Source of the DNA: Halomarina litorea
Lineage (GTDB): Archaea; Halobacteriota; Halobacteria; Halobacteriales; Haloarculaceae
DNA: 64,000 bases
Reading direction: 5' to 3'
Assembly (NCBI RefSeq): GCF_024227715.1
Contig: NZ_CP100451.1
Coordinates: forward strand, 95,484 to 159,483
This document shows positions 49,860 to 57,186 of the stretch, one piece after another (within the stretch, counting starts at the first letter, position 1; every line of letters starts with the position of its first letter). The position numbers and the translations under genes were made by a program. Under the pieces are notes generated by a model. That model was not told the DNA's origin and did no database searches. It was given only the letters and a program-made list of their open reading frames with translations.

Positions 49860-50801
49860 CTATCGCCCCCCGCCGGTCGCCGTCCACGCGTCGAGCAAGG
49901 GGTCCGCGGTGGCCGCCACCGTCTCACCGTCAGCTGTGACACCCGTCCCGACGCCCTCCGGGGTCGGCGTCGACGGCGCCAGCGTCCTCGGCTCCACGCC
50001 GACCTGCGTTGCGCGTGCCGCGAGCAGCTGCCGCCAGTACGCGAACGTCGTCTGGTAGTACGCGCCGTCGTCGACGGGATAGACGAGCGTCTCGAAGTTC
50101 TCGCCGACGACCCGTGGGCCCATCCGAGTCTGCTCGCACTCCAGGTGGTGGTCAGCGACCGTCGCAATTGGCTCGGTGAATTCGTTTCGTTCGTTTCGCG
50201 TAACAAGCACCGGGATGTCGTATCCCTCGGCGTAGGTCGTTAACCGGGCGAGGGTGCGGGCTTGGAGGGTTGTCGCGTGAGTCTCGCCGAGGGTATCGTC
50301 GGCGCAGTACTGGGCGTCGACGGCCGGGGCGACGATGAGGGCGGGCGTGTGGGGTGACGTGTCCTCGTCACGACCTGGCGCCCCTCGACCGGCCGCCCCG
50401 GAATCGACGGTGGACGTCTGGATCGACTTATTCACCGCTGACGGGAGATCACAGACGGCGCCGTAGTGCTGGTAGGCGGTAAATCCGCGTGCGACATGGA
50501 TTCGATCGAGCAACCGTTGGCTGGGCGCGATCTGGGCGAGTGTCGTCGTCGTCGCGTGTCCTTTTGCGTCGACCCAGAAGGCGGGCCCGTCGTGCAGAAG
50601 GAGATGATCGAGCACGAGCGACTGCAGGATCGGGACGCCGCGGCTCCCCTTGATGTCGAGCAGCGTGGTGCCGTCGTCGAGCTGCGGCAGCAGCATCTCG
50701 TCCGTAGCCGGAGCGGCCTGGTCAGCAAGGGATCGATTGCGGTCAGCCCCCCGTGTCGGCTGGTCCACCGCCAGTCGATTCGATGTTGAGTGTTCTCTCA
50801 T
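49860..50801 (-). CDS. RecA-superfamily-like protein without a canonical Walker A
   Basis: 313 residues. After a disordered N-terminus (1-35) the pattern LLPQLDDGTTLLDIKGSRGVPILQSLVLDHLLLHDGPAFWVDAKGHATTTTLAQIAP follows the fold order of RadA/RadB/KaiC ATPases, but the GxxxxGK[TS] loop is replaced by DIKGSRGVPI. A later strand PALIVAPAVDAQYC resembles Walker B. C-terminal loops (LTTYAEGYDIPVLVTRNERNEF) are like RecA-fold proteins. It may be an inactive recombinase or a polymerase accessory factor. An alternative start at 50696 would avoid the overlap with a 64-residue frame at 50743-50937. Confidence 0.6.
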   Translation of the reverse strand: MREHSTSNRLAVDQPTRGADRNRSLADQAAPATDEMLLPQLDDGTTLLDIKGSRGVPILQSLVLDHLLLHDGPAFWVDAKGHATTTTLAQIAPSQRLLDRIHVARGFTAYQHYGAVCDLPSAVNKSIQTSTVDSGAAGRGAPGRDEDTSPHTPALIVAPAVDAQYCADDTLGETHATTLQARTLARLTTYAEGYDIPVLVTRNERNEFTEPIATVADHHLECEQTRMGPRVVGENFETLVYPVDDGAYYQTTFAYWRQLLAARATQVGVEPRTLAPSTPTPEGVGTGVTADGETVAATADPLLDAWTATGGGR

Positions 50802-51083
50802 ACTCGACTAGTTGTCCACATTCCCGATAAGCCGCGGCGTGTCGTTTCCGCGTTTCCGGGATTACCATCGCATTCGCGGAAGGCAGTGCTGTCATAGGTT
50901 CAGAACTGGCGACAACGGGTTTCCGAGGTCGGTTCATGAACTCTTATGTCTCTCTAATTAACAACACAGTCTCAGAACACAGACTGGATGTTGGTTGATT
51001 AGGAAAATACGCCGTATTCTCGTCGGCATCAACTTACCTGACGAACATGACGTAATACCCACTAAAGAGGGGCTACAAAAGGG

Positions 51084-51548
51084 CTAGACCCCGTTTTCGT
51101 CTCGGATTTCGATATTCCCGACGTTCAGATAGTGGTCGAAATCTCCGCCGCTCATCGCCCTACCAACCGCTGCATCAAAACTACTGATATAGATCTCCTC
51201 GTAATCCTCGGGCCCTTCCGGAGGAGACTCCGAAGGTGTTCTAACCGGAAGAGGGAGTTCGCAACGCCCTTCATCAATCCAGAGAACATCGACGTAGTCT
51301 ATCCTTGAGGAACCCCAATATAGCCAGAACCGGCGTTGGAATACGTCCTGCTCGTGATGGAAGTTGTCTAACCAGGGTTCGTAGAAACTATTCTCATTGT
51401 GAAGCCGTACATCTTCCCCGTAGTCTTTCTCCTCAAGACGAAGATCCGGCTCGGGTTTGTAAACGTACTCGGGTGGTGCATCAATGAATTTCCAGTCGCT
51501 GGTCTGGGATTCATAGATCATCCGTCTTAGCTCGGACACCGATGGCAT
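51084..51548 (-). CDS. Hypothetical protein divergent from the nuclease-like gene
   Basis: 154 residues from the third possible Met (MPSVSELRR); the first 9 codons of the frame are not protein-like. Aromatic-rich and acidic (FIDAPPEYVYKPEPDLRLEEKDYGEDVRLHNENSFYEPWLDNFHHEQDVFQRRFWLYWGSSRIDYVDVLWIDEGR). Codon use is less GC-rich than the replication genes. Divergent from 51730 with a 181-nt gap, so a common control region is likely. The function is unknown. Confidence 0.5.
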   Translation of the reverse strand: MPSVSELRRMIYESQTSDWKFIDAPPEYVYKPEPDLRLEEKDYGEDVRLHNENSFYEPWLDNFHHEQDVFQRRFWLYWGSSRIDYVDVLWIDEGRCELPLPVRTPSESPPEGPEDYEEIYISSFDAAVGRAMSGGDFDHYLNVGNIEIRDENGV

Positions 51549-51729
51549 ACCGCCCCCTTCTAAACCCATTGACAAAAGAATACCTCTAACTGTTCAACGC
51601 AGAATCCCTGCTCAAACCAGCCATCTCTTCTTGAATGAAGCTAAACCGGAGCTCACCAGCGACTTCCAAGAGTCCAGCCCTGAACTCGGCTCTGCGAATA
51701 TATACCAGGGCAGAGTCTAAACAAAGGAT

Positions 51730-53130
51730 ATGGCACGCGATATCGAGAACTTCCGAGATGTCGTTGAGAGGCGGTCTCAATTCTATGAATCAGCCGATCT
51801 CCGAACCATAGCGGTAGAGCAAGACTCGAAGTGGTACAACCTGCATACCGATGCTCAACTCCGCCCTGAGAAACCAGATCAACTCTCTATTTCCACAACG
51901 GAAGTACTGGGGCCAGCCGCATATTTCCGAGATGTTGTTTCGTTTGATGAGCTATGGACTCTGTTACCGGAGATGTTCGGAGGCGAATACTCCGGCTTTG
52001 ATGAACCAGTAGTCTTCCCTGGCCTATCAGTAGATGAAGACGGTGAGGAGTACTGGAAGGAGAATATTCACCGAGCAAATTATTGGGACTACGACCGGGC
52101 CGACGACGCCTATGGAATCCTTGTCCAATCCGATACCGAGGAGCCACTACCAGACAGGAACGAGTTTCAAGAAAAGCTGAGACAGCTGGATCCTCCCTAC
52201 TACGATGTCGATGACCTGTGTCGGGGACACTTGGGTCATACCTCCTACCGATGGACCAGTCCTCAGACCCAGTTCTTTGCTCCACTCTACGTAAAAATGG
52301 CAAAACACGAGATAACCGAATCAGGGGATCTCGAACTCAGGATACAGGCCCACGAATCAATTACTGATCCTGTGGTGAGTACCTGGGCGAAGAAAGACCG
52401 GGAAATAATCGACCGGGCAAGGCACAAACCTGCTGAACCTCAGTCTCTCGACGAGTGCTTCCACCAATTCAGTATTAACTGGGAGATCGAGGGGAATCCA
52501 TCCGATGTCTACACCAGCATCTTTCATTCTATGTTCGATCAGATCCAGGAAAGCAGCCGGTTATCCTCTTCTGTCCCTGTGATAGCTCTCGAAACAGTTC
52601 TCGGATTAACGGATGAAGAACTCTCCAACTTCTTCGATCAAATCTTGGTCACACCGGACAAGCAAACACTTGACAAAGTATCGTTCGCTGATGACTTCGA
52701 GGCCGCTGTAATCACGTTGTTCAGTTTGGCAGGATTCCTCGCCTTTTCACCCGACTGGTTTGACCACTTTACTAACAAAGGATCTCTACCAGATCTCTTA
52801 GCGTACTTTCCAGAAGAGGGCGTCCTATTAGTCGGTGAATGCACCTTAGCCGACAGTGACGACAAAGTCAAAACGAAAGTCAACGACGCACTGGCTTCTG
52901 CTCACGAAATAGAAGATCGGTTCGATGAAATAGATCTACTTGATCCAATGGTCATACCCGTCTGTATCACCCCCACAGAATCTGTATCCTCTGTGGGCTT
53001 ACCAGACGACGTTGAACTGCTCACAGGGCCAAATCTTCAAGAGATTAAACGACAGGCCGAAAAGAGCGGTGACGCTAACAACGTCTTGAGGGAGTGGGAT
53101 ACCTATAACCAGGAACAACAGTTCAGATAG
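51730..53130 (+). CDS. Predicted nuclease with C-terminal PD-(D/E)XK-like domain
   Basis: 466 residues. The first 300 residues are acidic and alpha/beta without known motifs. Residues 300-400 read as a restriction-endonuclease-like domain: DDFEAAVITLFSLAGF, then GSLPDLLAYFPEEGVLLVGECT, where Asp and Glu-x-Cys replace the usual D...ExK, then DDKVKTKVNDALAS. The lower GC and separate promoter suggest acquisition. Divergent from 51084. It may be an anti-virus effector or a decayed enzyme; the missing Lys leaves the second possible. Confidence 0.55.
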   Translation: MARDIENFRDVVERRSQFYESADLRTIAVEQDSKWYNLHTDAQLRPEKPDQLSISTTEVLGPAAYFRDVVSFDELWTLLPEMFGGEYSGFDEPVVFPGLSVDEDGEEYWKENIHRANYWDYDRADDAYGILVQSDTEEPLPDRNEFQEKLRQLDPPYYDVDDLCRGHLGHTSYRWTSPQTQFFAPLYVKMAKHEITESGDLELRIQAHESITDPVVSTWAKKDREIIDRARHKPAEPQSLDECFHQFSINWEIEGNPSDVYTSIFHSMFDQIQESSRLSSSVPVIALETVLGLTDEELSNFFDQILVTPDKQTLDKVSFADDFEAAVITLFSLAGFLAFSPDWFDHFTNKGSLPDLLAYFPEEGVLLVGECTLADSDDKVKTKVNDALASAHEIEDRFDEIDLLDPMVIPVCITPTESVSSVGLPDDVELLTGPNLQEIKRQAEKSGDANNVLREWDTYNQEQQFR

Positions 53131-53162
53131 ATATTTACAACTATTGAAATCTGTTAGCCACT

Positions 53163-53849
53163 ATGTGCGGACGCAATTCTCTCTTCGTCGATCAAGGCGA
53201 CCTCGAGGCTCGCTTCGACGCCGAAGTCGTCGCAGACGGCGGGTACACACCCCGATACAACATCGCGCCTGGCGAGGACCTCTACATCATCACGAACGAG
53301 GCTTCAGACGAGATCGACGCCTACCACTGGGGGTTGATTCCGTTCTGGGCGGACGAGCCCGAGGAGGGCATCATCAACGCTCGCTCCGAGACTGCCGACG
53401 AGAAGAGCGCGTTCAAGCGGGCGTGGGAATCTCGTCCCTGTCTGGTCCTCTCGTCAGGGTTCTACGAATGGAAATCGCCAAACCGCGGGTCGAAACATCC
53501 CTATCGGATTCACCGCGAGGACGACCCCGCGTTTGCGATGGCCGGCCTCTGGGACGTCTGGGAGGGTGACGACGAGACGATCTCGTGCATCACGATTCTT
53601 ACGACGGAGCCGAACGACCTGATGAACTCAATCCACGACCGGATGCCGGTCGTCCTCCCGCAGGACGCGGAGTCCGACTGGCTCGCCGCAGATCCGGACA
53701 CCCGCAAGGACCTGTGCCAGCCGTACCCGAACGATGATTTGGACGCCTACGAGATCTCGACGCGAGTCAACAACCCCGGCAACGACGATCCCCAGGTCAT
53801 CGAGCCGCTGAACCACGAGCAATCGGGCCTCGGCGAGTTCAGTGCCTGA
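53163..53849 (+). CDS. SRAP (HMCES/YedK) DNA-protein crosslink peptidase
   Basis: 228 residues starting MCGRNSLF; Cys2 becomes the N-terminal catalytic residue that crosslinks abasic sites in ssDNA. Other family positions: PRYNIAPG (Asn in the active site), INARSET, FYEWK (catalytic Glu) and IHDRMPVVL (His). The protein shields abasic sites during replication. The start is 33 nt after the previous stop on the same strand. Typical length. Confidence 0.9.
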   Translation: MCGRNSLFVDQGDLEARFDAEVVADGGYTPRYNIAPGEDLYIITNEASDEIDAYHWGLIPFWADEPEEGIINARSETADEKSAFKRAWESRPCLVLSSGFYEWKSPNRGSKHPYRIHREDDPAFAMAGLWDVWEGDDETISCITILTTEPNDLMNSIHDRMPVVLPQDAESDWLAADPDTRKDLCQPYPNDDLDAYEISTRVNNPGNDDPQVIEPLNHEQSGLGEFSA

Positions 53850-54037
53850 TTGGTGACGGCGTCACGGTCATTGCATCGGCGACCCAGCAGCTGAATCGGC
53901 GAGTGGGTACTCTCGATCCCGGATGGTGCCTTCTGCCGTGAGGCGGTTTTCGAGATGCTCACGCTCGGTCTCATCCAATTGTGTCTTCCGCTGAGGGGTA
54001 TCACGTACTATACGACGATGGCCCGTCTGTTATCGGG

Positions 54038-55438
54038 CTAGCACCCATCCTGATCATCTGATTCCGTGTCCGATGGCCATGTTGGGCCTTCTGGGCGGGG
54101 GATCTTCTCAACCAGATCCTTCTCGAACTGTGAAGCTCTCCAGGCTATCACGTTCTCCTTCCGCTGGACGTACTTTTCGTCGGTATCCAGCCACCGGGCA
54201 ATCTCCTCGTAATTGTGACCAGCACAGAGCAGCACCATCACTGCGAAATCGAAGCGATCGAGATTGCTCTCGTTCGCATCGGCATCAATCCGGTCGAGGA
54301 ACGCCTGTGAGGCATCACCGACAAACTCCATCAGTATCTCATACAGCTCTTCGTCATCAAATCCATCAAACGTGAATCCCTCCGTGATGTTGTTCCTAGG
54401 GTCATTCTCTTCGGTATCCCAGCGAATCTCTTCGAGGGTTGCTCTTTCACAGTCGTGAAGTCTCGATAGGCGCTCTGGATTCTCCTGTTCCCAGGTCGTG
54501 ATTGTGTCGGCTACTGCCTCAGATTGAGCGTGTTCGATATAGGACTCATACCCCCGCTTCGCGATGACTGACTCGATGTTCTTTCCCGAGATCGTCAGTA
54601 GGACGGACGCACATCGATCAGTCTGTTCGAGGATCTGTGCGACTTCGCGACGCGATTCGAGTTCGTCGAGGCCTGCACGTTTCTGCGCGTCGTGGACGAG
54701 GTTGTTTCTACGTTCTTTGACCTCGACAAGCGATCCGTGGTCACCCCCGGTCAGTATTTGGATATCACAGAGTTTCTCTAATCGCTTAGCGTGCCCCATA
54801 CTCCGGACGTGCTCTGTGATACTGTCGAGACGGGCTTCCTCGCGAAAGAGTTCGTTGAGAACTGTCTCTGTCGTCAACTCTTCGATGAGTGCCGAGGCGA
54901 GGAGGAGATACGAAAAGAATGACCGCTCAACGTCGCTGTCGATCTCGTCGGTGGACCGGAGTTTTTCAGCGATTTCAGCACGCTGTTCGAGATAATACTC
55001 GAGGACGTTGTCTGAGTGCCCGATGAGAGAGTTTTGGCGTTCTACGTAGGCAACTTGGAGGAGTAATTCCTTCTCGAAAGGGGTGCTCTCACTCAGCTTC
55101 TGGCACTTCTGGAGCGAAGTTGTGGGGAGATGGCGAGTCAAATAATCGATGTCGTCGTAGACCAGCGGCGTATTCGTCGGACAATTGTCTACGATTGACT
55201 GAAAGTCGTCGTTATCAGCGAGCTCGCTGAGTGCAGCACGTATCTCGCCGACGCTAAGTTCCCGGACATCTTCTGACGGGTCTGATTCTTCACCGACCGG
55301 AACAACGCGGTACGACGCATCTCCAACGATGACCACCGGCCCTTCCAAATCGAGAACCTGATATTCCCCGATTGGGCTCAGAGAGACTGTCTCTGCGTCT
55401 ATTGCGAACGATAAGTTGAGATCAGTTTCGTCGCCCAC
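54038..55438 (-). CDS. HEPN and HTH domain protein (predicted toxin or defence RNase)
   Basis: 466 residues. A beta-rich start (1-60), then a helical domain at about 120-250 with VEVKERRNNLVHD, a perfect R-x4-H (Arg244-His249) of HEPN ribonucleases. After residue 290 comes a helical region and near the end an HTH like that of sigma-type factors (LLCAGHNYEEIARWLDTDEKYVQRKENVIAWR). No partner nucleotidyltransferase is adjacent; instead a 40-residue gene lies 22 nt upstream on the same strand. It lies next to the CBASS operon and is probably part of the defence block. RNase function inferred. Confidence 0.65.
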   Translation of the reverse strand: MGDETDLNLSFAIDAETVSLSPIGEYQVLDLEGPVVIVGDASYRVVPVGEESDPSEDVRELSVGEIRAALSELADNDDFQSIVDNCPTNTPLVYDDIDYLTRHLPTTSLQKCQKLSESTPFEKELLLQVAYVERQNSLIGHSDNVLEYYLEQRAEIAEKLRSTDEIDSDVERSFFSYLLLASALIEELTTETVLNELFREEARLDSITEHVRSMGHAKRLEKLCDIQILTGGDHGSLVEVKERRNNLVHDAQKRAGLDELESRREVAQILEQTDRCASVLLTISGKNIESVIAKRGYESYIEHAQSEAVADTITTWEQENPERLSRLHDCERATLEEIRWDTEENDPRNNITEGFTFDGFDDEELYEILMEFVGDASQAFLDRIDADANESNLDRFDFAVMVLLCAGHNYEEIARWLDTDEKYVQRKENVIAWRASQFEKDLVEKIPRPEGPTWPSDTESDDQDGC

Positions 55439-55460
55439 GCGTCAAAAACTGCAAAGGGGT

Positions 55461-55583
55461 CTATTCGACCTGGGCTTCGTACTCGTCCCAAAGCGTGTCG
55501 ATGTCCGTGCCGGTCTCCTCAGAGATATGGCGCAGCAACTGCGCCCTGTTCTCGAACCGACGGAGCTGGCCCTTTGCGCTCAT
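55461..55583 (-). CDS. 40-residue protein upstream of the HEPN gene
   Basis: Starts at MSAKGQLRRFENRA; the longer frame to 55670 would overlap the orc1 fragment and is less likely. Basic N-terminus and acidic C-terminus (RAQLLRHISEETGTDIDTLWDEYEAQVE), helical. With 22 nt to the HEPN gene they are probably cotranscribed, so it could be an antitoxin or a regulatory subunit. There is no homologue to support this. Confidence 0.45.
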   Translation of the reverse strand: MSAKGQLRRFENRAQLLRHISEETGTDIDTLWDEYEAQVE

Positions 55584-55662
55584 AGTAAGACATAATCGCT
55601 CCTGCAGTAATAAATCACGGGGGTACATTCTCTCGATCCACAAAACACGACCTATTAGCTCT

Positions 55663-55937
55663 TTAATCACCCTGCTCAGCGAGTGTGGGAGATGGTTGGT
55701 TGACGGCTGTGTATTCCCGATCTCGGCTGGAACCGTCTGCTTCGAGGAGGTGGTATTGAGTCATCTTTGACAGATATACCCGAAAGGATTGCTTGGTCCG
55801 TGGATAATCGACTGCCTCAGAATAGCGCTCGTGGATCTCGCTCGACCCGACCGGCCCGTGCTCGCGAACGATGTCGTAGACGTCGAGCTGGTGCGGCGTA
55901 ATCGAGTCGATGCTCGTCTGGCAATGGGCACGGATTT
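55663..55937 (-). pseudogene. orc1/cdc6 3' fragment (winged-helix end)
   Basis: The minus-strand frame reads SIDSITPHQLDVYDIVREHGPVGSSEIHE, then LSKMTQYHLLEADGSSRDREYTAV, to TAA at 55663. This matches the C-terminal winged helix of the second Orc1 at 60677-61705 (SLDSLTPHQRVVYDIVRDHGPVGPSEIHD, LSKMAQYNLLEAEGTSRDREYAII) at roughly 60% identity by eye. It starts within 2 nt of the TIR-SAVED stop and lacks the AAA+ part. Together with the other copy it brackets the CBASS operon. Confidence 0.8.
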
Positions 55938-55938
55938 G

Positions 55939-57186
55939 CTATTGATCTTCTGAGACGGTGTCTGAGCTGTCTGAAAGTGACTGATTCTGTAATCGACCAG
56001 CGGGATAGTATCTACCCTCGTCTTTGCTATAGAGGTAGGTCTGGATCGGTCTGAGTGTGTTTGATTTTCGCCCGAAGAGAAAGGCGAGCCCTATCGGGCC
56101 AGCTATGAAGAGATGAATGGTCGATGTTTTTGGCAGTTCTTTGACCGCGTCTCGTACCTTGGTTCGGAAAACATCTGCAGCATGGGTTGCCTGTGGCGGG
56201 GACAGTTCCACATCAGGCCCATCTTCCGGTGTCAATCTGAGAATACCGTTGAAATCCGGAAGGTCGTTATGCATCTGGTCTATCTCCGGTTGCACATCGG
56301 CAGCGATGTTGACGAGCACCGCCAGCTCCGATCCGTGATTCGGTTGTCGCTGGAGATCTCCTTCTAACCCGCTTTCCTCTTCGTTGATATCGAGTTTCCA
56401 TTCTGTCATCCCGGCAGGGCCGGTGGGTTGCATCCACGTTGCTTGGATACGACGTGTGGTTGGAAGACAGTAACCGGCCGCGAAAGCAGCGGGGAGATGC
56501 GTTCGGCCACGGAAGCGGAGGTGGCGGCCCGATGCGTTTTGAATGAGACAGTCCGTTACCGTGGTTAACGCCGGGAGTAGACGTTGGTTCCATACTTCTT
56601 GGGATGGTGGACCATGTTCGAAAGATCTTGACCAGTCAATAGCAATCGCTGGATCGATGTCGTGAGCCGGCGATTCGTAGGTGTCAAGTGAGCATTCGAG
56701 AGGCTCACCGTCCGGTACATACCCATCTATCCGCTCGATCCGCTCTGATAAGACGGCCTGGACGATATCTGTAGCTTTGTCAGACGTGGCCGCCTCTAGG
56801 GGGAGCATTTTCCAAGCGGAAAAGTCGTGGAGGATCGGTGCCTCGTTGAGTATCGATTTGGCTTCTCCAACGCTGATATCGGGACATGGCACAACGACCA
56901 CAAAAAACTCGTCATCCCTATCCCACCGATTATTGAACCCCGGCAACTCGTCGTTGAGAATGATGTCAGAGTCGGCTACGCCCTCACTGACGAGCGCAAT
57001 ACCACTGGCTGTTTCCGGGTTCTCCAACTGGTCGATGATTTCATCTCTGAGTGGCTCCGGCTTCAAATCGAAGATATCCCGCCAAATCGGCACCCCGTGT
57101 CGCTCCAGTTCCGTTTGCAAGAAGTTGGCGACGTCCGTCTGTTCGTGCTTATAGCTGAGAAATACACGGCCAGTTGGATCAGTCAT
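55939..57186 (-). CDS. TIR-SAVED CBASS effector
   Basis: 415 residues. TIR domain at 5-140: VFLSYKHEQTDVANFL, then PIWRDIFDL, then ALVSEGVADSDIILNDEL, with Glu80 in the position of the catalytic Glu of NADase TIRs. A C-terminal SAVED-like domain (about 170-400) ends with STIHLFIAGPIGLAFLFGR and PIQTYLYSKDEG, typical of SAVED sensors. On binding a cyclic nucleotide, TIR-SAVED proteins form filaments and degrade NAD+. Overlaps the E2-E1-JAB gene by 4 nt; last gene of the operon. Confidence 0.85.
   Translation of the reverse strand: MTDPTGRVFLSYKHEQTDVANFLQTELERHGVPIWRDIFDLKPEPLRDEIIDQLENPETASGIALVSEGVADSDIILNDELPGFNNRWDRDDEFFVVVVPCPDISVGEAKSILNEAPILHDFSAWKMLPLEAATSDKATDIVQAVLSERIERIDGYVPDGEPLECSLDTYESPAHDIDPAIAIDWSRSFEHGPPSQEVWNQRLLPALTTVTDCLIQNASGRHLRFRGRTHLPAAFAAGYCLPTTRRIQATWMQPTGPAGMTEWKLDINEEESGLEGDLQRQPNHGSELAVLVNIAADVQPEIDQMHNDLPDFNGILRLTPEDGPDVELSPPQATHAADVFRTKVRDAVKELPKTSTIHLFIAGPIGLAFLFGRKSNTLRPIQTYLYSKDEGRYYPAGRLQNQSLSDSSDTVSEDQ

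Noticed and set aside
50743..50937. 64-codon minus-strand frame overlapping the start of the RecA-like gene
   Set aside because: Partly protein-like but overlaps the RecA-like N-terminus; it could be real only if that gene starts at 50696.
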